A stretch of DNA of 64,000 nt from Xenophilus sp. E41 (GTDB lineage: Bacteria; Pseudomonadota; Gammaproteobacteria; Burkholderiales; Burkholderiaceae_C), in NCBI RefSeq assembly GCF_003671765.1, contig NZ_QPIB01000007.1, positions 124,001 to 188,000 on the forward strand, given 5' to 3'. The notes under the pieces were generated by a model. The model saw only the letters and a program-made list of their open reading frames with translations. It made no database searches and was not told where the DNA came from. The position numbers and the translations under genes are program-made. Of this stretch, positions 9,074 through 18,793 are shown piece after piece. The number at the start of each line of letters is the position of its first letter. Positions within the stretch are counted from its first letter, which is position 1.

Positions 9074-9109
9074 GGTCCTCCTGCCGCCCGCACCCGCCCC
9101 ACGCCCGCC

Positions 9110-11290
9110 ATGTCCGTTTCCACCCACGGCCTTCGACTGAAGACCGGCTCGCAGGCCCTGCGCGCCGGGGTGGAGCTGCTGTCCTCGATGCGTTTCGCCA
9201 TCGCGCTGCTCACGGTCATCTGCATCGCCTCGATCATCGGCACGGTGCTCAAGCAGCATGAGCCGATCGGCAACTACATCAACCAGTTCGGCCCCTTCTG
9301 GGCGCAGGTGTTCCGGGCCGCACGGCTCGATTCGATCTACAGCGCCTGGTGGTTCCTGCTGATCCTGGCCTTCCTGGTCGTCAGCACCTCGCTGTGCATC
9401 GCGCGCAACACGCCGCGCATCCTGGCCGACCTGAAGACCTACAAGGAAGACATCCGCACCCAGAGCCTGAAGGCCTTCGGCCTGCGCGCCGAGGCGGCCC
9501 TGCCCGAAGCGCCCGAGCAGGCCGCCAACCGCATCGGCCAGCTGCTGGTGGGCGGCGGCTGGAAGGTGAAGCTGCAGCGCCGCGACGGCGATGGCAGCGC
9601 CGGCGGCTGGATGGTCGCGGCGCGCGCGGGCGGCGCCAACAAGCTGGGCTACATCGCGGCGCATGGCGCCATCGTGCTGGTGTGCCTGGGCGGGCTGCTC
9701 GACGGCGACCTGATCGTGCGGGCGCAGACCTGGTTCAACGGCAAGAGCGTCTACACCGGCGGGGGCCTGATCTCGGAGGTGCCGGCGCAGTACCGCCTGT
9801 CGCCCAACAATCCCACCTTCCGCGGCAACATCCTGGTGCCCGAGGGCAGCCAGTCCAGCGTCGCGATCCTGAACCAGGCCGACGGCGTGCTGCTGCAGGA
9901 GCTGCCCTTCGCGATCGAGCTGAAGAAGTTCATCGTCGACTACTACTCGACCGGCATGCCCAAGCTCTTCGCCAGCGAGGTGGTGCTGCACGACCGCGCC
10001 ACCGGCGAGCGCAAGGAGGCGCGCATCGAGGTCAACCACCCGGCGAGCTGGAAGGGCATCGAGATCTACCAGTCCAGCTTCGACGACGGCGGCTCGAGCG
10101 TGAAGCTCAAGGCGGTGCCGATGGCCGCGGCGGCCAAGCCCTTCGAGATCGAAGGCACCATCGGCGGCAGTTCCGAACTCACCAACGGCAACGAGCGCCT
10201 GAAGCTCGAGTACACCGCGCTGCGCGTCATCAACGTCGAGAACTTCGCCGACCCGAGCAGCGGCAGCGGGGCCGACGTGCGCAAGGTCGACCTGCAGCAC
10301 AGTCTCGAATCACGCCTGGGTGCGGCCAACAAGGTGAACAAGCCCAAGGTGCTGCGCAACATCGGCCCGAGCATCGGCTACAAGCTGCGCGACGCCTCGG
10401 GCCAGGCGCGCGAGTACCAGAACTACATGGTGCCGGCCGTGATGAACGAGGACGGCCCGCCGGTCTTCCTGCTGGGCATGCGCGACCAGCCCGACCAGCC
10501 CTTCCGCTACCTGCGCGTGCCGGCCGACGAGCAGGGCTCGATGGACGGCTACCTGCACCTGCGCACCGCGCTGGCCGATGTGGCCATGCGGCAGAAGGCG
10601 GTGGACCGCTACGTGGCGCATGCCATCGATCCGGGCAAGACCGAGCAGGTCGAGCAGCTGCGCAATTCGGCCGCGCGCGCGCTGGGGCTTTTCGCGGGGG
10701 CGGAGCGCGTGCGACCGACGCCTGCCGGCAAGGCCGACGACGCCTCGGCCGGCGGCTGGCAGGCGATCGCCGAGTTCATCGACCTGCAGGTGCCCGAGGC
10801 CGAGCGCCAGCGCGCCGGCCAGGTGCTGGTGCGCATCGTCAACGACGTGCTGTTCGAACTGCTCAACCTCAGCCGCGAGCAAGCCGGCCAGGCGGCGCTG
10901 CCGATGGACGACAAGACCCAGGGCTGGCTCACGCAGGCCGTGCTGGCGATCAGCGATGCGCACTTCTACCCCGCGCCGGTGGCGCTGATGCTGACCGACT
11001 TCAAGCAGGTGCAGGCCAGCGTCTTCCAGGTCGCGCGCGCACCGGGCAAGAAGGTGGTCTACCTGGGCTGCCTGTTGCTCATCGTGGGCATCTTTGCCAT
11101 GCTCTACGTGCGCGAACGGCGGCTCTGGGTCTGGATCGCCCCGGGCGGCGGCGCGGAGGCCGGCAGCCACGCGACGATGGCGCTGTCGACCAACCGCCGC
11201 AACCTCGACAGCGACAAGGAATTCGCCCACCTGCGCAGCCGGCTGCTGATGCTGCCCGCGCCCGCCGGCCCTGGAGACACACCCCGATGA
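9110..11290 (+). CDS. resB: cytochrome c biogenesis protein ResB
   Basis: A 726-residue ResB/Ccs1 protein. With CcsA/ResC it forms the system II synthetase that carries haem across the membrane and ligates it to apocytochrome CXXCH motifs. Three hydrophobic segments near the N-terminus (residues about 23-45, 75-98 and 180-200), a large periplasmic domain and a final helix near 645-665 fit the family. Its TGA overlaps the ATG of the next gene (ATGA), so translation is coupled to its partner. Confidence 0.93.
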   Translation: MSVSTHGLRLKTGSQALRAGVELLSSMRFAIALLTVICIASIIGTVLKQHEPIGNYINQFGPFWAQVFRAARLDSIYSAWWFLLILAFLVVSTSLCIARNTPRILADLKTYKEDIRTQSLKAFGLRAEAALPEAPEQAANRIGQLLVGGGWKVKLQRRDGDGSAGGWMVAARAGGANKLGYIAAHGAIVLVCLGGLLDGDLIVRAQTWFNGKSVYTGGGLISEVPAQYRLSPNNPTFRGNILVPEGSQSSVAILNQADGVLLQELPFAIELKKFIVDYYSTGMPKLFASEVVLHDRATGERKEARIEVNHPASWKGIEIYQSSFDDGGSSVKLKAVPMAAAAKPFEIEGTIGGSSELTNGNERLKLEYTALRVINVENFADPSSGSGADVRKVDLQHSLESRLGAANKVNKPKVLRNIGPSIGYKLRDASGQAREYQNYMVPAVMNEDGPPVFLLGMRDQPDQPFRYLRVPADEQGSMDGYLHLRTALADVAMRQKAVDRYVAHAIDPGKTEQVEQLRNSAARALGLFAGAERVRPTPAGKADDASAGGWQAIAEFIDLQVPEAERQRAGQVLVRIVNDVLFELLNLSREQAGQAALPMDDKTQGWLTQAVLAISDAHFYPAPVALMLTDFKQVQASVFQVARAPGKKVVYLGCLLLIVGIFAMLYVRERRLWVWIAPGGGAEAGSHATMALSTNRRNLDSDKEFAHLRSRLLMLPAPAGPGDTPR

Positions 11291-12606
11291 ACACCACCAC
11301 CCTCACCCTGAACGAGAGCTGGTTCTCGCGCCGCACGCTGTTCGACTGGGTCTTCGCGGCCATCGTGGTCGCCGGCGGACTGTTCGCGTTCACCCGCTAC
11401 CAGCCGTCGATGGACGGCTACGAGAAGGCGATCCTGCTGGGCACCATCCCGGCGCTGATCTGGCTGTGCTGGTTCTGGCGGCCGCTGCGGGTGCTGGCGC
11501 TGGTGGTGGGCGCGGCCTCGCTGCTGGCGATCGCGTCGTACCAGGGCGATCTCGCCCGCGCGGACACGGTGTTCTGGCTCAAGTACTTCCTCTCGAGCCA
11601 GTCGGCCATCCTCTGGATGAGCGTGCTCTTCTTCATGAGCACGGTCTTCTACTGGCTCGGCTTCTTCAGCGCCAGCCAGGCGGATGCGATGGAGCGCATC
11701 GGCTCGCGCATCGCCTGGGCCGCGGTCACGATGGCGCTCATCGGCACCATGGTGCGCTGGTACGAGAGCCACCAGATCGGCCCCGACATCGGCCACATCC
11801 CGGTGAGCAACCTCTACGAGGTCTTCGTGCTGTTCTGCTGGCTCACGGCGGCCTTCTACCTGTACTTCGAGGAGCGCTATGCGACGCGCTCGCTGGGCGC
11901 CTTCGTCATGCTGGTGGTCAGCGCGGCGGTGGGCTTCCTGCTCTGGTACACGATCGTGCGCGAGGCGCACGAGATCCAGCCGCTGGTACCGGCCCTGCAG
12001 AGCTGGTGGATGAAGCTGCACGTGCCGGCCAACTTCATCGGCTACGGCACCTTCTCGCTGGCGGCGATGGTCGCCTTCGCCTACCTGATCAAGCAGCAGG
12101 CGGCCGAGACCCGGTGGTGGCGCCTCACCCCGATCTGGCTGCTGGGCGTGGCGATGTGCTTCGTGCCCATCGCCTTCCGCCAGCGCGGCGTGGCCGAGGC
12201 GGGCGGCAGCTACTGGGTCGGCTATGCGCTGGTGTCGGCGCTCATCGCCGCCGGCATCCTGCTGGCGCGCAAGCGCATCGCGGCGCGGCTGCCGAGCTTC
12301 GAGGTGCTGGACGACGTGATGTACAAGTCCATCGCCGTCGGCTTCGCCTTCTTCACCATCGCGACGGTGCTGGGCGCGCTCTGGGCCGCCGACGCCTGGG
12401 GCGGCTACTGGAGCTGGGACCCGAAGGAGACCTGGGCCCTGATCGTCTGGCTGAACTACGCGGCCTGGCTGCACATGCGGCTGGTCAAGGGCCTGCGCGG
12501 CACGATCGCGTCGTGGTGGGCGCTGGTCGGCCTGGCCGTGACCACCTTCGCCTTCCTCGGCGTGAACATGTTCCTGAGCGGACTGCACAGCTACGGCACG
12601 CTGTAG
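11287..12606 (+). CDS. ccsB: cytochrome c biogenesis protein CcsA/ResC family
   Basis: A 439-residue polytopic membrane protein carrying the haem-handling WWD-type motif WGGYWSWDPKETW near the C-terminus, characteristic of CcsA/ResC. The start MNTTTLTLNESWF gives a 4-base overlap with resB; an upstream extension of the frame lies entirely inside resB and is rejected. It is named ccsB in many betaproteobacterial annotations and ccsA or resC elsewhere. The thiol-reducing partners CcdA/DsbD and CcsX are not in this window. Confidence 0.92.
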   Translation: MNTTTLTLNESWFSRRTLFDWVFAAIVVAGGLFAFTRYQPSMDGYEKAILLGTIPALIWLCWFWRPLRVLALVVGAASLLAIASYQGDLARADTVFWLKYFLSSQSAILWMSVLFFMSTVFYWLGFFSASQADAMERIGSRIAWAAVTMALIGTMVRWYESHQIGPDIGHIPVSNLYEVFVLFCWLTAAFYLYFEERYATRSLGAFVMLVVSAAVGFLLWYTIVREAHEIQPLVPALQSWWMKLHVPANFIGYGTFSLAAMVAFAYLIKQQAAETRWWRLTPIWLLGVAMCFVPIAFRQRGVAEAGGSYWVGYALVSALIAAGILLARKRIAARLPSFEVLDDVMYKSIAVGFAFFTIATVLGALWAADAWGGYWSWDPKETWALIVWLNYAAWLHMRLVKGLRGTIASWWALVGLAVTTFAFLGVNMFLSGLHSYGTL

Positions 12607-12765
12607 GCGGCGTCCGGCCAGCGGCGCCGCGCGAATTGAGGCAGACTGAAACCGGACCGGCCTGCGGCGCGTAACCTGATGGAGGGATGCGCCGAATTAA
12701 CCGGTGGTCCCCCTGTCCCATCGAGTGCCGGTCCATCGTGCCGGCGCACCGCGAAAGGTCCCCGC

Positions 12766-13761
12766 ATGCTGATCCGTTCCCACGATTCCGGTTTCAATCA
12801 CCCGCACCCCAGCGAGATCACGCCACGTGCCGTCTACGAAGGGCGTCGCGACATGCTGCGCCTGCTGGCCGGTGGCGCCGCCGGCGCGGCCCTGGCCGGC
12901 TGGGCCGGCCGCGAGGCACTGGCCCAGGCCGCGCCCGGCAAGCTGCCCGCCTTGAAGGGGGCGAAGTCCACGGTGCCCGGCGCCCAGACCATGGAGAAGG
13001 TGACCGATTACAAGGACGCCACCACCTACAACAACTACTACGAGTTCGGCACCGACAAGTCCGACCCGGCCAAGAACGCCGGGACGCTCAAGACCCGGCC
13101 GTGGACGGTCGAGGTCGAGGGCCTGGTGAAGAAGCCCGGCAAGTACGGCATCGAGGACCTGCTCAAGCTCAGCGCGCAGGAAGACCGCACGTATCGGCTG
13201 CGCTGCGTCGAAGGCTGGTCGATGGTGATCCCGTGGGTGGGGTACTCGCTGGCCGAGTTGATCAAGAAGGTCGAGCCGCAGGGCAACGCCAAGTACGTCG
13301 AGTTCCTCACGCTGGCCGACCCGAAGACCATGCCCTTCGTCGGCTCGCGCGTGCTCGACTGGCCGTATGCCGAAGGCCTGCGCATGGACGAGGCGATGCA
13401 CCCGCTCACGCTGCTGACCTTCGGCATGTACGGCGAGGTGCTGCCCAACCAGAACGGCGCGCCGGTGCGCATCGTGGTGCCGTGGAAGTACGGCTTCAAG
13501 TCGGCCAAGTCGATCGTGAAGATCCGCTTCGTCGAGAAGGAGCCGGGCACGGCCTGGAACAAGGCGGCGGCCAACGAGTACGGCTTCTACTCGAACGTGA
13601 ACCCCGACGTCGACCACCCGCGCTGGAGCCAGGCGACCGAACGGCGCATCGGCGACGGCGGCGGCCTCTTCGCCAAGCGGCACAAGACGCTGCTCTTCAA
13701 CGGCTACGAGCAGCAGGTCGGCCAGCTCTATGCGGGCATGGACCTGAAGAAGTTCTATTGA
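12766..13761 (+). CDS. msrP: protein-methionine-sulfoxide reductase, molybdenum subunit
   Basis: A 331-residue MsrP (YedY) protein that repairs oxidised methionines in periplasmic proteins, using a molybdopterin cofactor. A twin-arginine signal is visible near the N-terminus ([11 protein letters not shown], then a hydrophobic stretch ending ALAQA), so it should be exported folded by the TatABC system encoded near 58 kb. The Mo-ligating Cys is expected in LRCVEGWSM. Its heme partner msrQ starts 20 bases downstream. The start MLIRSHDSG was preferred to one 29 codons upstream, since this places the RR motif at a usual distance. Confidence 0.94.
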   Translation: MLIRSHDSGFNHPHPSEITPRAVYEGRRDMLRLLAGGAAGAALAGWAGREALAQAAPGKLPALKGAKSTVPGAQTMEKVTDYKDATTYNNYYEFGTDKSDPAKNAGTLKTRPWTVEVEGLVKKPGKYGIEDLLKLSAQEDRTYRLRCVEGWSMVIPWVGYSLAELIKKVEPQGNAKYVEFLTLADPKTMPFVGSRVLDWPYAEGLRMDEAMHPLTLLTFGMYGEVLPNQNGAPVRIVVPWKYGFKSAKSIVKIRFVEKEPGTAWNKAAANEYGFYSNVNPDVDHPRWSQATERRIGDGGGLFAKRHKTLLFNGYEQQVGQLYAGMDLKKFY

Positions 13762-13780
13762 CGCTGGCAGCGGGTTCGCG

Positions 13781-14425
13781 ATGAACAAGCTGTTGCTGCA
13801 TCCGGCGGCCAAGCCGCTGGTCTTCCTGCTGTGCCTGCTGCCCTTCGGGTCGCTGGCTTATGGCGCCTTCACCGACGGCCTGGGTGCCAACCCGGCAGAG
13901 TTCCTGATCCGCGCGACCGGTGACTGGACGCTGCGCTTCATCTGCATCACGCTGGCCGTGACGCCGCTGCGCGTGATGGCGAAGCTGACCGGCCTGGCGC
14001 GCTTTCGCCGCATGCTTGGGCTGTTCGCGTACTTCTACGTCGTGCTGCACCTGCTGAGCTACGCCTGGTTCGACATGGGCTTCGAGGTCGCAGACATCGC
14101 CAAGGACATCGCCAAGCGGCCCTTCATCCTGGTCGGTTTCGCGGCGTTCGTGCTGCTCACGCCGCTGGCGGCGACCTCGTTCAACCGCGCGATCAAGGCG
14201 CTGGGCGCGAAGCGCTGGCAGGCGCTGCACAAGCTGGTGTACCTGATCGCCGGCCTGGGCCTGCTGCACTTCTTCTGGCTGCGCGCCGGCAAGAACAACT
14301 TTGCCGAAGTGAGCGTCTACGCCGCCGTCATTGCCGTGCTGCTGGGCTGGCGTGTGTGGAATTTCGCAAGCAAAAAGTGGCTGCAGCGCCCGCCAGCCGG
14401 GCGTCAGCAGCTATCGAAACCATAG
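13781..14425 (+). CDS. msrQ: MsrPQ heme-binding membrane subunit
   Basis: A 214-residue MsrQ (YedZ) with about six hydrophobic helices. It passes electrons from the quinone pool through b-type haem to MsrP. Histidines in hydrophobic segments (for example VVLHLLSY and ALHKLVYL) are the likely haem ligands. The last dozen or so residues (after KKWLQRPP) and the stop lie within a copy of the dispersed repeat in reverse orientation, so this tail looks acquired. It ends 3 bases from the lysA stop on the other strand. Confidence 0.92.
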   Translation: MNKLLLHPAAKPLVFLLCLLPFGSLAYGAFTDGLGANPAEFLIRATGDWTLRFICITLAVTPLRVMAKLTGLARFRRMLGLFAYFYVVLHLLSYAWFDMGFEVADIAKDIAKRPFILVGFAAFVLLTPLAATSFNRAIKALGAKRWQALHKLVYLIAGLGLLHFFWLRAGKNNFAEVSVYAAVIAVLLGWRVWNFASKKWLQRPPAGRQQLSKP

Positions 14426-14429
14426 CAAT
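14378..14429 (-). repeat. dispersed GATAGCTGCT repeat, copy in msrQ 3' end
   Basis: Read on the minus strand it gives TTGCTATGG, then TCGATAGCTGCT and GGCGGGCGCTGCAGCC, the same parts in the same order as the other copies. It encodes the end of MsrQ, including its TAG stop. Confidence 0.7.
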
Positions 14430-15709
14430 CAGAGGGCCTGCTCGGTGCGCAGCTGGTCCTCGACGGTCTCGCGGCGGCGGATCAGCGTGGCGCTGGCGCC
14501 GCTGACCAGCACCTCGGCGGCGCGGGCGCGGGTGTTGTAGTTGCTCGCCATGCTCATGCAGTACGCGCCGGCCGACAGCACCGCCAGCAGGTCGCCGGCC
14601 TCGACCGCCAGGTCGCGGTCGCGCCCCAGCCAGTCGCCGCTCTCGCACACCGGGCCGACCACGTCGTAGCGGGTGGCCGGCAGCGACGGCCGCTCGGCGA
14701 CCGGCACGATGCGGTGGAACGCCTGGTACATCGCCGGCCGCGGCAGGTCGTTCATGGCCGCGTCGACGATGCAGAAGTTCTTCTCTTCGCCCGGCTTGGT
14801 GTAGAGCACCTCGGTCACGCACAGGCCGGCATTGCCGACCAGCGAGCGGCCGGGCTCGATCAGGATCCGGCGGTCGCCGAAGCCGCGCGCGTCGAGCCGC
14901 GCGAAGAGCTGCTTCCAAAGGGCGTCGGCTGCAGGTGGCGTGTCGCCGTCGTAGTCGATGCCCAGCCCGCCGCCGAAGTCGATGTGGTGCAGCGGCACGC
15001 CGGCCGCTTCGATGGCCTGCACCAGGTCGAGGATGCGGTCCAGCGCGTCGAGGTAGGGCGAGGACTCGGTGATCTGCGAGCCGATGTGGCAGTCGATGCC
15101 CACCACCTGCAGCCCCGGCAGCGCCGCCGCGTGGCGGTACACGGCGACGGCGCGGTCGTGGGCCACGCCGAACTTGTTGCCCTTGAGGCCGGTGGAGATG
15201 TAGGGGTGCGTCTTGGGATCGACGTTGGGGTTGATGCGCACGCTCACGGGCGCCCGCCGGTTCTGCTCGAGCGCCACTTCGTTGAGCACGTCGAGTTCGG
15301 CCTCGCTCTCGACGTTGAAGCAGCCGATACCGGCCGCCAGCGCTTGCCGCATCTCGGCGCGCGTCTTGCCCACGCCCGAGAAGATGACCTTGGCCGGCTC
15401 GGCCCCGGCCGCGAGCACGCGTGCCAGTTCGCCGCCCGACACGATGTCGAAGCCGCAACCCGCCTCGGCGAACACGCGCAGCACGCCGAGCGAGGAGTTG
15501 GCCTTCATGGCGTAGCAGATCAGCGCATCGCGGCCCGCGAAGCCGCGCTGGTAGGCCGCCAGCGCATCCAGCATCCACTGCTTCGAATAGACGAAGAGCG
15601 GCGTGCCGTGCTCGCGCACGAGCGCATCGAGTGCGACGCCCTCGACCTGCAGCGTGGTGCCGCGGCGGGCGATGTGCGGGTGCCCGGGGAGCGTCGGCGC
15701 GCCGCTCAT
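14429..15709 (-). CDS. lysA: diaminopimelate decarboxylase
   Basis: A 426-residue fold-type III PLP enzyme for the last step of lysine synthesis (meso-diaminopimelate to lysine and CO2). Visible motifs: the PLP lysine in CYAMKANSS, the glycine loop FGGGLGIDYDGD, EPGRSLVGNAG, and the catalytic Cys in VCESGDWLGRDR. The start MSGAPTLPG overlaps the stop of lptM by ATGA, so the two are translationally coupled. Family-normal length. Confidence 0.96.
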   Translation of the reverse strand: MSGAPTLPGHPHIARRGTTLQVEGVALDALVREHGTPLFVYSKQWMLDALAAYQRGFAGRDALICYAMKANSSLGVLRVFAEAGCGFDIVSGGELARVLAAGAEPAKVIFSGVGKTRAEMRQALAAGIGCFNVESEAELDVLNEVALEQNRRAPVSVRINPNVDPKTHPYISTGLKGNKFGVAHDRAVAVYRHAAALPGLQVVGIDCHIGSQITESSPYLDALDRILDLVQAIEAAGVPLHHIDFGGGLGIDYDGDTPPAADALWKQLFARLDARGFGDRRILIEPGRSLVGNAGLCVTEVLYTKPGEEKNFCIVDAAMNDLPRPAMYQAFHRIVPVAERPSLPATRYDVVGPVCESGDWLGRDRDLAVEAGDLLAVLSAGAYCMSMASNYNTRARAAEVLVSGASATLIRRRETVEDQLRTEQAL

Positions 15710-15969
15710 CGGGTGGTCCCCGAAGCGGGCGCGCTGGCACCCGGTGCAGCGGGCCGCGCGCCTGCGTCCTCGGGCTTGGTGCTGTTGTCGCGCAGGGCGG
15801 GCACGACGATCTGGGGCAGGGTGGCGCGCTGGGCGGCCGCCGGTTCGGTGGGCAGGTAGAGCGGGCCGCGCTGGCCGCAGGCGGCCAGGCTCAGCAGGCC
15901 CGCCAGGCACGCGACCCCAAGGCCGATACGGGCACGGGCGCTGCCTAGAATTCGCTGGAGATTCAACAT
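15706..15969 (-). CDS. lptM: LPS translocon maturation chaperone LptM
   Basis: An 87-residue small lipoprotein. The hydrophobic signal ends in a lipobox, [15 protein letters not shown]; the CGxxGPLYxP start of the mature part is the LptM (YifL) hallmark. LptM helps the LptDE outer-membrane LPS translocon mature. The remainder is Ala/Pro-rich and low complexity. The lptM-lysA pairing is common in proteobacteria. The ATG lies about one transcription-start distance from a TAGAAT box, so the message may be nearly leaderless. Confidence 0.9.
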   Translation of the reverse strand: MLNLQRILGSARARIGLGVACLAGLLSLAACGQRGPLYLPTEPAAAQRATLPQIVVPALRDNSTKPEDAGARPAAPGASAPASGTTR

Positions 15970-15982
15970 CGCGAAATTCTAG
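15945..15982. promoter_or_regulatory. divergent overlapping -10 boxes, lptM and cyaY
   Basis: CTAGAATT (15945-15952) is the exact inverse of AATTCTAG (15975-15982). Each arm holds TAGAAT reading toward one gene: rightward for cyaY, leftward for lptM. The leftward start site would fall at or beside the lptM ATG. No strong -35 hexamers are visible. Confidence 0.45.
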
Positions 15983-15984
15983 TC

Positions 15985-16314
15985 ATGACCGACCCCGAGT
16001 ACCTCGACCTTGCGGAAGCCGCGCTGGCGGCCATCGAACAGGGCTGCGACCGCATCAACGAGGCCACCGACGCGGACATCGACAACCAGCGCGTGGGCGG
16101 GATGATCACGCTGACCTTCGCCAACCGGAGCCAGATCGTGGTCAACTTGCAGCCGCCGCTGCACGAGATCTGGCTGGCCGCGCGCACCGGCGGCTACCAC
16201 TACCGGCACGATGGCCGACGTTGGCTGGACACGAAGACGGGCGAGGAGCTGTTCGAGAACCTGTCGCGCGAGGCGAGCCTGCAGGCCGGCCTGCCGCTGC
16301 GCTTTACCGCCTGA
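15985..16314 (+). CDS. cyaY: iron donor protein CyaY (frataxin)
   Basis: A 109-residue bacterial frataxin. The N-terminal helix is acidic ([12 protein letters not shown] and later EATDADID), which forms the iron-binding ridge. The sheet motif with [11 protein letters not shown] and [12 protein letters not shown] is family-typical. CyaY regulates or feeds iron to Fe-S cluster assembly by IscS/IscU, which are not in the window. Length and order are normal. It faces PBP1A convergently with a 37-base gap. Confidence 0.93.
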   Translation: MTDPEYLDLAEAALAAIEQGCDRINEATDADIDNQRVGGMITLTFANRSQIVVNLQPPLHEIWLAARTGGYHYRHDGRRWLDTKTGEELFENLSREASLQAGLPLRFTA

Positions 16315-16351
16315 GCGGCCCTGCGGCGAGGGCGCTCGCCGGCGCGGGCCT

Positions 16352-18763
16352 TCAGTTGCGGAACATGTCGAGGATGCGGTTGCGCTCCTCGGTGCCGCCA
16401 CCGCCACCACCGCTGCCGGCCGGCGAAGCATTCGGATCGGCCGTGGCCGGTGCTGCGGCTTCGACGCCCAGCGTGGACACGGCGCGGCCCGGCGTGTAGT
16501 CGTCGAAGTACCACTCGCCACCGACCTGCACGACGCCCGCGGGCGGCGGCAGCTCGGCCACAGGCACGCCCTTGAGCGCGGTCTGCATGAAGCTGATCCA
16601 GATCGGCAGGCTCAGCCCGCCACCGGTTTCGCGGTCGCCGAGCTTGCGTGGCGTGTCGTAGCCCATCCAGACGACGGCGGCGATGGTCGGCTGGAAGCCG
16701 GCGAACCACGCGTCGAGCGAGTCGTTGGTCGTGCCCGTCTTGCCGTACAGGTCGGTGCGCTTGAGCGTGGCCTGCGCCTTGGCGGCCGTGCCGCCGCTGG
16801 CGACGGACTGCAGCAGACTGTCCATGATGAAGGCGTTGCGCTGCGGGATGGCGCGCATCGATTCATTGAGCAGCGGGGGCTGCACGTCGACCAGCACCTT
16901 GTCCTTGTGGTCGGTGATCTTGGTGATGAGGTAGGGAGTGACGCGGTAGCCGCCGTTGGCGAACACCGAGTAGGCGGTGGCCATCTGCATGGGCGTGACC
17001 GAGCCGGCGCCCAATGCCATGGGCAGGTAGGCCGGGTGCTTCTCACGCTCGAAGCCGAAGTTGCCGATCCAGTCCTGCGCGTAGCGCGTGCCGATCGATT
17101 GCAGGATGCGGATCGACACCATGTTCTTCGACTTCATCAGTGCCCGCCGCAGCGACATGGGGCCTTCGAAGGTGCCGTCGTAGTTCTTGGGTTCCCAAGG
17201 CTGCCCGCCCGTGGTGCCGCCGTCGAAGAACAAGGGGCCGTCGTTCACCACGGTGCTGGGCATGAAGCCCTTTTCAAGCGCCGCCGAGTAGATGAAGGGC
17301 TTGAAGCTCGACCCTGGCTGGCGCCAGGCCTGCGTGACGTGGTTGAACTTGTTCTTGCCGAAGTCGAAGCCGCCGACGAGAGCCTTCACGGCGCCGTCGC
17401 GCGGGTCGAGCGCGATGAAGGCTCCCTCCACCTCGGGCAGTTGCGTGATTTCCCAGTTGTTCTTGGGCGTCTTGACCACGCGGATCACGGCGCCACGGCG
17501 GATCTTGATGTTCGGCGGGGCCTTGTCGGACAGGCCGGACTGCGCGGGGCGCAGGCCCTCGCCCGTGATCTGCACCGCGTCGCCGTTGGCGCGCACGGCG
17601 TCGATCTGCTTGGCGTTGGCCTTGAGCACCACGGCCGACATCACGTCGCCGTTGTCGGGGTGTTCGGCCAGTACCTCGTCGACCGCGTCGTCGACGTCCT
17701 TGGGGTCGGTCGGCAGATCGATGAACTTCTCGGGGCCGCGATAGATCTGCCGGCGCTCGTAATCCATGATGCCCTTGCGCAGCGCCGTGTACGCCGCGGT
17801 CTGGTCGGCGGCGACGACCGAGGTGTAGACCTTCAGGCCGCGGGTGTAGGTGCTGTCGCCGTACTGGGCGTACATCAGCTGGCGCACCGTCTCCGCGACG
17901 TATTCGGCATGCAGGCGGCCGGGCTCCTGGCCGTCGCGCAGATGGAGTTCTTCCTTGCGGGCGACTTCGGCTTCCTGCTCGGTGATGAAGCCGGCCTCGA
18001 CCATGCGGTCGATCACGTAGAGCTGCCGGCCGCGCGCGCGCGACGGGTTGTTGACCGGGTTGTTGGCCCCCGGCGCCTTGGGCAGGCCCGCGAGCATGGC
18101 GGCCTGCGCGATGCTGATGTCCTTCAGCGGCTTGCCGAAGTAGGCTTCCGAAGCGGCGGCGAAGCCGTAGGCCCGGTTGCCCAGGTAGATCTGGTTCAGG
18201 TAGATCTCGAAGATCTGGTCCTTCGTCAGCTGGTGCTCGAGCTTGAAGGTGAGCAGGATCTCGTAGATCTTGCGGGTGAGGGTTTTCTCCGAGCTCAGGT
18301 AGACATTGCGTGCCACCTGCATCGAGATGGTCGACGCGCCCTGGCTCTTGATGCGGTTGAGGTTGGCCAGGCCGGCGCGGATCACGCCCTTGTAGTCGAC
18401 ACCGCCATGCGTGTAGAAGCGCGCGTCTTCCGCGGCCAGCACGGCGTCCTTCATCACCTTGGGAATGGTGGAGATGGGCGTGAGGTTGCGGCGCTCCTCG
18501 CCGAATTCGCCCATCAGCACGCCGTCGGAGGTGAACACCCGCAGCGGCAACTTGGGCCGGTAGTCGGCCAGGTCCGACACATCGGGAAGGTTGGGGTAGG
18601 CCACGGCCAGCGCCACCGCGACCACGATCAGCACCGAAGCGAGCCCTGCCAGCAGGATCCCGGTCGTCCAGGCGAAGAAGCGCAGGAGCCAGGTCAGCCA
18701 GGTCGCGCGCTTCGGGGGAGGAGGGGTCTTTGCAGGCCCGGAGGCGCGCGGTGTGTCGGGCAT
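16352..18763 (-). CDS. mrcA: penicillin-binding protein 1A
   Basis: An 803-residue bifunctional class A PBP that polymerises and cross-links peptidoglycan. A short cytoplasmic tail is followed by a membrane anchor near residues 25-55. Next comes a glycosyltransferase domain with the catalytic Glu in EDARFYTHGG and the QVARNVYLSSEKTL region. The transpeptidase domain has SSFK (in PGSSFKPF) as the SxxK motif, SKN as SxN, and KTGT. It ends with a Pro/Gly/Ala-rich tail. It diverges from the pilus operon; the ponA/mrcA-pilM arrangement is widely conserved in proteobacteria. Confidence 0.96.
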   Translation of the reverse strand: MPDTPRASGPAKTPPPPKRATWLTWLLRFFAWTTGILLAGLASVLIVVAVALAVAYPNLPDVSDLADYRPKLPLRVFTSDGVLMGEFGEERRNLTPISTIPKVMKDAVLAAEDARFYTHGGVDYKGVIRAGLANLNRIKSQGASTISMQVARNVYLSSEKTLTRKIYEILLTFKLEHQLTKDQIFEIYLNQIYLGNRAYGFAAASEAYFGKPLKDISIAQAAMLAGLPKAPGANNPVNNPSRARGRQLYVIDRMVEAGFITEQEAEVARKEELHLRDGQEPGRLHAEYVAETVRQLMYAQYGDSTYTRGLKVYTSVVAADQTAAYTALRKGIMDYERRQIYRGPEKFIDLPTDPKDVDDAVDEVLAEHPDNGDVMSAVVLKANAKQIDAVRANGDAVQITGEGLRPAQSGLSDKAPPNIKIRRGAVIRVVKTPKNNWEITQLPEVEGAFIALDPRDGAVKALVGGFDFGKNKFNHVTQAWRQPGSSFKPFIYSAALEKGFMPSTVVNDGPLFFDGGTTGGQPWEPKNYDGTFEGPMSLRRALMKSKNMVSIRILQSIGTRYAQDWIGNFGFEREKHPAYLPMALGAGSVTPMQMATAYSVFANGGYRVTPYLITKITDHKDKVLVDVQPPLLNESMRAIPQRNAFIMDSLLQSVASGGTAAKAQATLKRTDLYGKTGTTNDSLDAWFAGFQPTIAAVVWMGYDTPRKLGDRETGGGLSLPIWISFMQTALKGVPVAELPPPAGVVQVGGEWYFDDYTPGRAVSTLGVEAAAPATADPNASPAGSGGGGGGTEERNRILDMFRN

Positions 18764-18787
18764 GGAAAGAGCGGGAAGTGACCCGCC

Positions 18788-18793
18788 ATTATA
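18788..18793 (-). promoter_or_regulatory. putative -10 box of the PBP1A gene
   Basis: A perfect TATAAT on the minus strand, with transcription starting roughly 18 bases before the PBP1A ATG. The matching -35 position reads GCGGTT and is poor. The rest of the 242-base divergent gap shows nothing else clear. Confidence 0.45.
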
